Positions 34,610-43,700 of a DNA stretch of 64,000 nucleotides are shown here, piece by piece. A model generated the notes under the pieces. The model was not told where the DNA came from. It did not search any database and saw only the letters and a list, made by a program, of their open reading frames with translations. Source of the stretch: JAHCHG01 sp965214585. GTDB lineage: Bacteria > Acidobacteriota > Blastocatellia > Pyrinomonadales > Pyrinomonadaceae. Position 1 is the first letter of the stretch. Each line of letters starts with the position of its first letter. Where the stretch lies: assembly GCA_965214585.1 (NCBI GenBank), contig OZ243957.1:3100001-3164000 (forward strand). Reading direction: 5' to 3'. A program made the position numbers and the translations under genes.

Positions 34610-35034
34610 TAGATTCCGAGTTCTTCGCGCAGATACAATTCGCGCCGGTTCATTTCGCCGTCGTCGGTTTCGTGGTCGTAGCCGCAAAGATGCAGAATGC
34701 CGTGCAGAATAAGTTGTTTTATTTCCGTTTCAAAATTCAAGCCGTTTTCGCGGGCTTGTTTTTCGGCTTGTTCGGCGGAGATTATGATGTCGCCGAGATT
34801 GTCGAAATCCGTTTCAAATTCGTCGGCTGCAAACGGGAACGATAAAACATCCGTTGTAGAATTTTTACCGCGAAAATTTTTATTTAATTCGCGCATCTTT
34901 TTGTCGGAAACGAAGGCAACGGAAAAATCTCTGTCTTCGGCTTCGCGGATTTTGGAAAGACATTTTTCCGCGAATGAATCGAAAAAATCGAGGTTTAATT
35001 TAATTTTTCTTTGTCGGTTTACAACTTCGGGCAT
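34609..35034 (-). CDS. ybeY: Endoribonuclease YbeY (rRNA maturation)
   Basis: 141 residues. Single-strand-specific RNase needed for 16S rRNA 3' end maturation and ribosome quality control. The zinc site ILHGILHLCGYDHE gives the three conserved histidines; upstream the FRGKNSTTDVLSFP stretch is typical. Its stop codon coincides with the end of an inverted-repeat element. menG lies 14 bases upstream on the same strand. Confidence 0.95.
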   Translation of the reverse strand: MPEVVNRQRKIKLNLDFFDSFAEKCLSKIREAEDRDFSVAFVSDKKMRELNKNFRGKNSTTDVLSFPFAADEFETDFDNLGDIIISAEQAEKQARENGLNFETEIKQLILHGILHLCGYDHETDDGEMNRRELYLREELGI

Positions 35035-35048
35035 TTTGATTTTTAAGT

Positions 35049-35786
35049 TTAATTTTTCGAGCCGATGTGAATGGCGGCGATTCCGTAAGTCAGATTTTTG
35101 AATTCGACATCCGCGAAGCCTGTTTCAACAATCATTCGGGCAAGGTTTTTTTGGTCGGGAAACTTTGAAACCGAATCGGGCAGGTATTCGTAAGCTCCGC
35201 GCGAACCGCTGATTGCGCCGCCGATTCTGGGCAGAATATGGGAAAAATAAAACCCGAAAAGTTTCTCGAAGCCCGGAACTGTCGGGGTTGAAAATTCCAA
35301 AACGGCGAGTTTTCCGCCTTTTTTCAAAATTCTGCGAAATTCATTTAAGCCTTTCTGCCAATTGGAAAAATTCCGCAAACCGAAGGCGATTGTCACCGCG
35401 TCGAAGGTTTCGTCGGCAAATGAAAGATTCATTCCGTCGGCTTCCGCGTATGGAATTGAAAGGCGGTTTTCGGAATTTTTTTTGTTTGCGATGTCGAGCA
35501 TCGGGCGGCAAAAATCCGTGCCGAAAATTGTCGCTTGTCCCGATTTTTGCAGTTCGATTGCCAGATCGCCCGTTCCGCAGGCGACATCCAAAACGAGCGC
35601 GTCTTTGTTCTGCAAAACGGCTTGAAGTTTATCGGCAACCGCTTTGCGCCATTTTTTATCAATGTTTGCCGAAAGAAAATGATTCAGAAAATCATATTTT
35701 CCGGCGATTTTGGCGAACATCTCGCGGACGTTTTCGGCGTGAATCTGCTCTTTGCCGAGTTTTTCGTTTGATGCGGTTTTATTCAT
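35049..35786 (-). CDS. menG: Demethylmenaquinone methyltransferase
   Basis: About 245 residues from the ATG at 35786; an in-frame TTG at 35792 would add two. C-methylates demethylmenaquinone (MenG/UbiE family). SAM-binding loop LDVACGTGDLAIEL, then VTIAFGLRNFSNWQKGL and the C-terminal GSRGAYEYLPDSVSKFP typical of UbiE. The start overlaps the stop of the M16-like gene (ATGAATAA), so the genes are coupled. Ubiquinone genes are not seen; menaquinone is the likelier quinone. Confidence 0.93.
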   Translation of the reverse strand: MNKTASNEKLGKEQIHAENVREMFAKIAGKYDFLNHFLSANIDKKWRKAVADKLQAVLQNKDALVLDVACGTGDLAIELQKSGQATIFGTDFCRPMLDIANKKNSENRLSIPYAEADGMNLSFADETFDAVTIAFGLRNFSNWQKGLNEFRRILKKGGKLAVLEFSTPTVPGFEKLFGFYFSHILPRIGGAISGSRGAYEYLPDSVSKFPDQKNLARMIVETGFADVEFKNLTYGIAAIHIGSKN

Positions 35787-37107
35787 TATCAATCCGTTTC
35801 GGCGGTTCGGGAATGTCTTGGGATTCGCTTGTATTTAAAAGCAGAACTTTGGCGACGGGCTGCTTTTTCCAGTCGTCCGCCACATTCTGCACGTCTTTCA
35901 AAGTTAGATTTTTATACTTTTTCAGTTCGTCTTCAATCGAAATTAACTTGTAAGTATTTAGATCAAGCCAGCGATCAGCGTATTCGTCCAGATTTTCGGC
36001 GAAATTTATTTGTTTGGCTTTTTGAAATTCGGCATCGGTTACGGGTTTTTTGATCGTTTCGGCAAACATCGTTTCGGTATTGCCGGGCAAATTGATCTGA
36101 TCGCCGTTTTGTTGAATCATTTTCGCATTCCAATCGGAAAATTTTATCAGCAGATAGCTCGGCAAGAGGTTCGATTGATTGACAACCGAAACATTTCCCG
36201 AAGGCTGCGTTTTGAAGCGGTTTTCCAGAATTTTCGCCAAAATCGCCGACGCGTAAAAATCTTTGTCGCCTCTGGCTGAATTTCTAACGGCAAAACGCAG
36301 TTCGCTCGAATTTGCGATTGGCGAAGACAGTATAACGAACTTTGTTTCCGGTTCGGAAGGTCGCCGAAACGACGCGGGAATTTTCTCGTCCGCTTTTACC
36401 CAACCGCCGAAATAACGGCGCGTTGCGCGGTATGCAAAATCGGGTTTGACGTTTCCGACGATGGCGAGCGTGGCGTTGTCGGAAGTTAAAAATCTCTGTT
36501 TGGCGAAGATCAGATCGGCGAAATCAATTTTGCTCAACGATTCTTCCGTGCCGATTTTTGCTCTGCCGTAAGGAAAATTTTCGTAAATTCTTTCGGCAAC
36601 GGCGCGGTCTGCCAGATATTTCGGATCGTTTTGCAGGTTTTTTATTTTTTCCTTTTGTTTGGCGATTACCGCCGCCGTAGTTTCCTTTGTAATATCCGGT
36701 CTGGAAATTGCCGTGGCGATTGTCTGGAGAATGTCTAAAAATTTATCCGCGTCGCCCGTTGCGTTTATCTGTATAAAATCGTAATTGGATTCAATTTCGA
36801 GATTGCCGTTTAAGTCTTCGCGGAAATATTCGTAAATCGCATCGTTTGGAAAAAGTATTTCGCCGAGCAGAGCCATCGTGCCTTCTTTGCCTTGCTGGTC
36901 GAAAACCGCGCCGCTGTGAATGCGTAGTTTTACGGTTACTTTACCGGCGTTGTTCGGCTGATTCCAAACTAATAATTTCAAGCCGTTCAAAAGTTTTTCT
37001 TCGCGCGGCGAAGGAAAATTTTCAGTCTGCGCCAAATTCGTATTAACGGCGGAGAACAAAAATAAAAGCAAAATCGTAAATTTTTTGAAGCGTTTAATTT
37101 TAATCAT
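35779..37107 (-). CDS. Exported M16-family protein lacking the catalytic motif
   Basis: 442 residues. Signal peptide 1-26 (AVNTNLAQ). M16 fold is shown by LNGLKLLVWNQ, KVTVKLRIHSGA near residues 40-67, the middle VGNVKPDFAYRATRRYFGGW stretch, and the duplicated C-terminal half. Where active members have HxxEH, this one reads GTMALLGEIL (residues 76-85), with no histidines. It is therefore probably the non-catalytic partner of an M16 heterodimer or a binding protein in the periplasm. No active M16 partner is in the window. It overlaps menG. Confidence 0.88.
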   Translation of the reverse strand: MIKIKRFKKFTILLLFLFSAVNTNLAQTENFPSPREEKLLNGLKLLVWNQPNNAGKVTVKLRIHSGAVFDQQGKEGTMALLGEILFPNDAIYEYFREDLNGNLEIESNYDFIQINATGDADKFLDILQTIATAISRPDITKETTAAVIAKQKEKIKNLQNDPKYLADRAVAERIYENFPYGRAKIGTEESLSKIDFADLIFAKQRFLTSDNATLAIVGNVKPDFAYRATRRYFGGWVKADEKIPASFRRPSEPETKFVILSSPIANSSELRFAVRNSARGDKDFYASAILAKILENRFKTQPSGNVSVVNQSNLLPSYLLIKFSDWNAKMIQQNGDQINLPGNTETMFAETIKKPVTDAEFQKAKQINFAENLDEYADRWLDLNTYKLISIEDELKKYKNLTLKDVQNVADDWKKQPVAKVLLLNTSESQDIPEPPKRIDNE

Positions 37108-37320
37108 TATATTGTAAATAATCGTTGATAATATAATTTACTTAGTTGCAAACAAAAGTGTTTTTAGTTGTCAGCCGGAAAATAATATACGTTCAGTTTA
37201 AAAGGAGAAAATTAAATTAATGTAAAATTTTAGAGGTCGTCAGGCATCGCGTCAAACGAATAGAGCATCAATAAGTATGTAAAAGCAAAGTTAAGCTAAA
37301 CTTCAAAAACCTGAAAAGAC

Positions 37321-37350
37321 TTAACAAAAGAAGTAAAGTTGGTTTATAAT
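37321..37350 (+). promoter_or_regulatory. Putative sigma-70 promoter for the zinc-ribbon TonB gene; 37108-37414 gap
   Basis: TTAACA (37321-37326), 18 bases, then a perfect TATAAT (37345-37350), leaving a leader of about 58 bases. The rest of the gap is AT-rich and must also contain the promoter of the divergent M16-like gene. No repeat element seen here. Confidence 0.6.
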
Positions 37351-37414
37351 TGAAAAAGTTTTTAGAACTTCTAACCTGTAATCCTAAAAAGAAAAAGTTT
37401 GAGAGGCTAGAGAG

Positions 37415-38884
37415 ATGGAAAAAATTGTTAAATATTGTCCCGATTGCGAAGAAAGTTTTGCCGAAAAGTTTTCGTTTTGTCCGAATTGTGCTAATCAATT
37501 GACGGCTTTTGAGATGAAACCTGTCGGTGAAGATTTGCCGAATACGGAAAAAACGGAAGCGGTTGATTTGGAAAACGATGCTGCTGCGGCGGCAGGTTCG
37601 GCGTTACCGGAAAATTTCGGCGACGAGATTTTAGATCAGAATTTTCTTGAAATTGAAGACGCGAAAACGGACGATATTTTAGAAATTGAGCCGGCGAAAG
37701 TTTCGACAACTGCGGAAAAAAACGTAACTGCGGCGACAACAACCGATTTGTCAAACGAAACCGTTGAAACGAATTTGAGCAAAGAAACAATCGAAGCAAA
37801 ATCAAGCGGCGAAGTTATCGAAGAAGAAGAAGAATTTGAACCGGAAGTTGAAACCGCACCGCTTGCGGCAAGTGCTGTTTACGTTCCCAAATCGGGAAAC
37901 GGCAACGGCAGAAAAGCATTTTCCGCGGTTGACAACAATTTTGCCAAAGCTGCGAATAACCCGGATAAAGCCTTTAATGTAACGGTTATTGAGGAGCAGA
38001 ACGGCAAACAGCGTTACGGTTTGCTGCTCGGAACAATGGCAATCGTTTTGTCCGTCGCTTTCGGTTCGCTTATTTACTCGCTGTTTAATTATGATGCGTT
38101 GGTCGGCGCAATCGGCACGGACGGCACTATGCTTGCCACGCTGATTGACGAAGTTCCGATGCAGGTTGAAGAAAAACCGCCGATTCCTGATGAGGACAAA
38201 GGCGGCGGCGGCGGCGGCGGCGGGAAAAACGAAACAAAACCCGCTTCAAAAGGACAATTGCCGACGCAAACCGACAAACCGACATTTCCGCCTTCGGTGA
38301 CGATTCCGAAAATAAGCAATCCGACATTGCCGGTTGAAGTTTCAACACAGGGAAAAATCAAGCGCAAAACAACCGAAGAGCGTTACGGTTTACCCGATTC
38401 GCTGTCCGATGATCTTTCCAACGGACCCGGTTCGGGCGGCGGAATCGGACGCGGCAGAGGAACGGGAGTCGGAAGCGGACTCGGAACGGGCGAAGGCAGC
38501 GGAACAGGTTCGGGAAGCGGAAGCGGAACAGGAACGGGAACGGGTTCAGGAACGGGACCGGGAAGCGGCAGAGATAGAACAGTTGCCGTAGAAAAGAAAC
38601 CCGAACCAGCCGGACCTTCGCAAAAATTCCGCATCACAGCAAAACCGCGAGCCGATTATACGGACGAGGCGCGTGAGAAAAATATCACGGGAGTTGTTTC
38701 CTTGCGCGTAACGCTTAACGCAAATGGTTCTGTCGGCAGCATTTCGCCGATCAATCGCCTGCCTTACGGTTTGACCGAAAAAGCAATCGCGGCGGCGCGA
38801 CGAATTCAATTTGAACCGCAGCTCAAAAACGGCGTTCCGCAAACCGTTAGAATTCAGATTCAATACGATTTTACGATTTATTAA
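37415..38884 (+). CDS. TonB-type energy transducer with N-terminal zinc ribbon
   Basis: 489 residues. Order: zinc ribbon (Cys8/11 and Cys22/25), an acidic disordered stretch (40-150), one membrane helix (about 201-223), a proline-rich segment, a long Gly/Ser/Thr repeat (about 335-390, GSGTGSGSGSGTGTGTG), and a C-terminal TonB domain (about 405-489: YTDEAREKNITGVVSLRVTL, ending VRIQIQYDFTIY). Topology puts the zinc ribbon in the cytoplasm and the TonB domain in the periplasm, where it would contact outer-membrane receptors. exbB/exbD and receptors are not adjacent. A zinc ribbon on TonB is unusual. Confidence 0.87.
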   Translation: MEKIVKYCPDCEESFAEKFSFCPNCANQLTAFEMKPVGEDLPNTEKTEAVDLENDAAAAAGSALPENFGDEILDQNFLEIEDAKTDDILEIEPAKVSTTAEKNVTAATTTDLSNETVETNLSKETIEAKSSGEVIEEEEEFEPEVETAPLAASAVYVPKSGNGNGRKAFSAVDNNFAKAANNPDKAFNVTVIEEQNGKQRYGLLLGTMAIVLSVAFGSLIYSLFNYDALVGAIGTDGTMLATLIDEVPMQVEEKPPIPDEDKGGGGGGGGKNETKPASKGQLPTQTDKPTFPPSVTIPKISNPTLPVEVSTQGKIKRKTTEERYGLPDSLSDDLSNGPGSGGGIGRGRGTGVGSGLGTGEGSGTGSGSGSGTGTGTGSGTGPGSGRDRTVAVEKKPEPAGPSQKFRITAKPRADYTDEAREKNITGVVSLRVTLNANGSVGSISPINRLPYGLTEKAIAAARRIQFEPQLKNGVPQTVRIQIQYDFTIY

Positions 38885-38904
38885 AAATCAATTGAGTAAA
38901 GATT

Positions 38905-38943
38905 AAAAATCGCGCTCCGAATTTAATCCGGGGCGCGATTTTT
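38905..38943 (+). terminator. Intrinsic terminator after the TonB-type gene
   Basis: Stem AAAAATCGCGC / GCGCGATTTTT with a 17-base loop, ending in a T-run, 20 bases after the stop. Confidence 0.85.
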
Positions 38944-38978
38944 ATTTGCAAAGGCGGAAAATGCGACAGTAACAAGAA

Positions 38979-39128
38979 AGGCAGAAACCCGACAGTTATA
39001 GAGGGTGCTGTTAGAACTCTGGAATGTTAATTGTAACGGAGATTTCAAACACTATTACTAAGTTCAAACTAAACCATTGACAGACTTTTTTGTTGAAAGC
39101 ACCCTCCATAACTGTCGGGTTTCCGCCT
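38979..39128. repeat. GGCAGAAACCCGACAG hairpin, copy 3
   Basis: Arms at 38979-39012 and about 39096-39128 (AGGCAGAAACCCGACAGTTA and its near-complement), with an 83-base variable loop. It lies between the converging TonB-type and NRAMP-like genes and ends eight bases from the latter's stop. The outer terminal repeats of copies 1 and 2 are missing. Confidence 0.82.
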
Positions 39129-39135
39129 GTTTTGC

Positions 39136-40437
39136 TCAATTAATAAAAGTTATAATCAGCAAACTCACGGACAAGATCGAAACGATTATCGCAATTGACC
39201 ACGCTAAAACTTTATAAACAAGATTGTTTTTATATTCGCCCATAATTTCCGAGTTGCTCGAAAGCAGAACAATGGCGACGAGCGTGAACGGCAGCAAAAG
39301 TCCGTTAATAAACTGCGTCATCAGAAGAAGTTCGATTTGCGGAATGCCCGGAATGAGCGCGACGATTGAGCCGAACAGAATTAAAAAAGTGAAAATGCCG
39401 AGAAAGATCGGTGCTTCGCGGAACGAATGAGAAAGTCCTTTTTCAAAGCCCAGAGCCTCGCTGATCGAATACGCCGTAGCCAGCGGCAAAACGCCCATCG
39501 CCAGCATTGACGCGCCGAAAAGTCCGATTCCGAACAGATATTTCGCGTATTCTCCGGCAAACGGCGTGAGCGCGGCGGCGGCTGTTGCGGCGGAATCTAC
39601 GTTTGTAATGCCTTGTTTGTTCAAAGTCGCGGCGGTGCAGATAACTATAAAAATTGCTACCACAACGGCAAACGTCATCCCGATAAACACATCGGCGCGG
39701 GCAAGCGGCAAATCCTCGTCGTCCATACCGTTTTCAACCGTCGAAGACTGAACATAAAACTGCATAAACGGCGTGATCGTCGTTCCGATAAGCGCGATCA
39801 TTGTAAACAAATAACCCGTTTCAAACTTGAAACTCGGCGAAACAACCTCCGCAGCGATCTCGCCCCAATCCGGCTTGACCATAAATGCGGAAATAATGTA
39901 GCCGAAAAACACAAGCGAAATCAGCAAAAAAATCTGTTCAACCCTTTTTTGCGTGCCTTTGACGACCAGCCACCAAATCAAAATCGCCGTTACCGGAACG
40001 CTGACGTAGCGCGAAATGCCGAAAAGTTCCGAAGCCTGCGCGATGCCGACAAATTCGGAAATGACCACGCCCGAATTTGCGATAAAAAGCGCGGTCATAA
40101 TCAAAACCGTCCAGCGCACGCCGAACTGTTCGCGGATCAGATCAGCCAAACCCTGCCCCGTTACAACGCCCATCCGCACGCACATTTCCTGCACGATTAT
40201 CAAACCGACGAGCATCGGAATAAAAGTCCACAAAAGCGTGTAGCCGTAAGCCGCGCCGACGGTTGAATACGTCGCAATTCCGCTTGCGTCATTGCCCGAA
40301 TTGGCGGCGATAAGTCCGGGTCCTAAAACCGCCAGATATATGTAAAAACGGCTCGTCGAAAAACTTTTCCGCAGACGCGACGGTATGCGCTTAAAGTTTT
40401 TTATACGATTTTGTAAAGATATTTTTCCTAATCTCAT
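39136..40437 (-). CDS. NRAMP-like divalent-metal transporter without the canonical metal-site motifs
   Basis: 433 residues from the ATG at 40437, with 11 predicted helices in the NRAMP/LeuT arrangement. The helix-1 motif DPGN is replaced by NSGN (GPGLIAANSGNDASG, about 46-49), and the helix-6 MPH motif by TPFMQFY (about 222-228). Such sequences occur in NRAMP-related groups, some reported to carry magnesium rather than manganese or iron, so the ion is uncertain. It diverges from aconitase across a 315-base gap. Confidence 0.85.
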   Translation of the reverse strand: MRLGKISLQNRIKNFKRIPSRLRKSFSTSRFYIYLAVLGPGLIAANSGNDASGIATYSTVGAAYGYTLLWTFIPMLVGLIIVQEMCVRMGVVTGQGLADLIREQFGVRWTVLIMTALFIANSGVVISEFVGIAQASELFGISRYVSVPVTAILIWWLVVKGTQKRVEQIFLLISLVFFGYIISAFMVKPDWGEIAAEVVSPSFKFETGYLFTMIALIGTTITPFMQFYVQSSTVENGMDDEDLPLARADVFIGMTFAVVVAIFIVICTAATLNKQGITNVDSAATAAAALTPFAGEYAKYLFGIGLFGASMLAMGVLPLATAYSISEALGFEKGLSHSFREAPIFLGIFTFLILFGSIVALIPGIPQIELLLMTQFINGLLLPFTLVAIVLLSSNSEIMGEYKNNLVYKVLAWSIAIIVSILSVSLLIITFIN

Positions 40438-40678
40438 CAAATTTACCGTTCAAATAAATTCCAAAATTGAAAACGTAAAACGGGAGGAAATGCAAGATTT
40501 GAATATAGCTTTATTGGAGAAAATTTAAAAGTTTGAAAATAACAAAGTTGAATATTCAGCGAAATTGAAAAGAAATATCTGTATTAAGAAATTACGTTTA
40601 CAAATGAGCGTTTAAGTTATAAGTTTGATTTATAAAAGATTATTGTGAATGAAATCTTTTAATAAAATGTTGAATTGC

Positions 40679-40707
40679 TTGAGTTTTTGCCGATTTGCCC
40701 ATAAGAT
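40679..40707 (+). promoter_or_regulatory. Putative sigma-70 promoter for aconitase; 40438-40752 gap
   Basis: TTGAGT (40679-40684), exactly 17 bases, TAAGAT (40702-40707), leaving a leader of about 39 bases. The rest of the divergent gap is AT-rich without repeats and should hold the NRAMP-like gene's promoter. Confidence 0.55.
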
Positions 40708-40752
40708 TTAAGAAAGATTTACAACACATTCTGAGAAAAAAAGGGAACATCT

Positions 40753-43700
40753 ATGAAACATAATCTATTTAACGCAAGACAAACATTTAAGACCGGAAAC
40801 GGTTCGGACGGCGCATTTTATTCATTGCCGCAGCTTGAAAAAGAAGGAATTGCAACGATTTCCTGTTTGCCGATCTCGATTCGCATTGTGCTTGAATCGG
40901 TTTTGCGGAATTTTGACGGCGGGAAAAAGATAAATGAAGACGACGTAAAACTGCTGGCGAACTGGAGCGCGAATGCAGACCGCAATGAAGAAGTGCCGTT
41001 TGTCGTCGCCCGCGTTATTTTGCAGGATTTTACGGGCGTTCCGCTGCTTGTTGATCTGGCGGCGATGCGCTCGGCGGTTGAGCGTCTGGGCAAAGACCCC
41101 GGCGTTATCGAGCCTCTCGTTCCGGTTGATTTGGTGATTGACCATTCCGTTCAGGTTGATTACGCGGGAACGGATTCGGCATATCAGCGCAATATGGCTA
41201 TGGAATTTAAGCGCAACGAACAGCGTTACAGATTTTTGAAATGGGGAACGCAGGCGTTTAACGGTTTTAAGGTAATTCCGCCCGGAATCGGAATTGTGCA
41301 TCAGGTAAATCTTGAATATCTGGCGAAGGGAGTTTTTGAAAAGGACGGCGTTTATTATCCCGATACTTTGGTCGGCACGGATTCGCATACGACGATGATA
41401 AACGGTTTGGGAATTGTCGGTTGGGGAGTCGGCGGAATCGAAGCCGAAGCCGGAATGCTCGGTCAGCCGGTTTATATTTTAACGCCGGATGTGATCGGTA
41501 TGAATTTGACGGGAACTCTGCCCGAAGGCGCGACGGCGACGGATTTGGTTTTGCGCGTAACGGAAGTTTTGCGCGAAGCAAAGGTCGTCGGAAAATTTGT
41601 CGAGTTTCACGGCGACGGAGCGCAGGCGTTGAGCGCGACGGACAGGGCGACGATTGCAAATATGGCACCTGAATACGGCGCGACGATGGGATTTTTCCCG
41701 ACGGATGAAAAAACGCTCGAATATTTCAAAATGACGGGCAGAAGCGACGAGCAGGTGGCGACGATTCGCAATTATTACGAAGCGCAGAATATGCTCGGCA
41801 TTCCGAATGCGGGCGATGTTGATTATACGAATGTTATCGAACTCGATTTGTCAACAGTTGTTCCCGCCGTCGCCGGTCCGAAACGCCCGCAGGACAGAAT
41901 AAATCTGGATGAATTTAAGGAAAAGTTTGAAGAAATTTTCGTTTTGCCGCTTGCCGAAGGCGGTTTCGGCAAAACACGGGAAGATTTGGAAAAACGCTAC
42001 GGCGTAACAGTCGGAGCGCACAAATTCGGGGTTGCCGTCGGAGGCGGAGAACAAAATTCGGCGAGCATTCCGCTTCCGGTTTTGGACAATAATACGAACA
42101 GGGAAAATACAAACACTTGGACGGAAACCGAGATGATTAATAACCGTCCGACACCCGACCGCGTGGAAGACCCAAGCTACGACGAAAAAGAGCCGATTGC
42201 AACCGATGTCGGCAGCGGCGACGTAATGATCGCCGCGATAACTTCCTGCACAAACACATCGAATCCGAGCGTAATGATCGCCGCCGGACTCGTGGCGAAA
42301 AAAGCCGTCGAAAAAGGTTTGAAAGTTCCGCCTTTTGTTAAAACGAGTCTCGCGCCCGGTTCGCGCGTCGTCACGGATTATTTGGAAAAAACGGGTTTGC
42401 AGAGTTATCTGGACGAAATCGGTTTTGATCTTGTCGGCTACGGATGCACAACCTGCATCGCCGAAGGAACGCCCGTTTTGCAAGCCGACGGAACATCTCG
42501 CAAAATCGAAAAATTTGCCGAATCCGGCGGCGCGACAATTTTCGCGCCGAATGAAGACGGAAAACTAACTTTATCAAAACAAGTTGAACGAATGAATCAA
42601 GGAACGCGCGATTGTGTGACTTTGATTTTGCAGGACGGGCGCGAATTGGTTTGCACGCCCGACCATAAAATTTTACTGGAAAACGGAACTTGGGTTCGCG
42701 CCGACCAATTAGTTTTGGGCGAAGACCGCGTAGTTGTCGGCTTGGAATCTCCGCTTGACGAGCCGGAAGTTGACGAGATCGGTTACGAACTGCAAGCAGG
42801 CGGGATGTCGTTTAGTATGGACAATTTGCACGAACGCTCGAAAACTTTAGCATTTGCGCGAATCGTCGGTCATTTATTAAATGACGGTTCGATCAGCATC
42901 GGGAAGCAAGGTCGGATGAATGTCGGTCAGGCGATTGACCGCGAAGTTGTTCTGAATGACATCGAACTGATAATGGGAAAACGTCCGAAAGCCAATAGAT
43001 ATGACGAGCGCAAGTGGACAATTGTTTTGCCGAAAGAATTGACGGCGGCGATTATCGCGTTGGACGGCGTGCGCGTCGGGCGGCGAATTGAGCAGCCTGC
43101 GAAACTGCCTGATTTTGTGCTGAATGAAAATTGCCCGTCGTCAGTCGTGCGCGAATTTCTCGGCGGAATGTTCGGCGCGGACGGTTGGTCGCCTGTTCTG
43201 CATCGGCAGGGAAAACGCGAAGAAGACGCAGTTTTGACACATCCGGCTTTTTCGCAGAGCGCAAAACCGGAAAACGCTGCCGATTTGCGCGAAATGATGA
43301 ATCAAACACTTATTCTGCTGAAAAAATGCGGCGTAAATACGCAAGGCGCGAGAATTTATGAATATCCGACGCGCCGTTCAGAATCTTCTTATGCGAAAGC
43401 CGCAGACGGTTCTCCGCGCATTGAAGTTCGCCTGCAATTAGCCGACGGACTTTCATTTGTCGAGATAATCGGTTTTCGTTACTGCATTGATAAAATGATG
43501 CGGTCAAGCGCGGCGGCGGTTTACTGGCGAACGGTCAGCGAAATCAACCGGCAGCGTTTATGGATGTCGAATCGCTTGGAAGAAAAGCGTCAAACATCGC
43601 CGGCTTTGTCATTTTCTCAAGCCCGCAAGTTGGCGGCTTCGGAACTTTTGCAAACCGAAACGGCAGTCTTTCCGCATTATTCGCTCTTGGAAGGACACGA

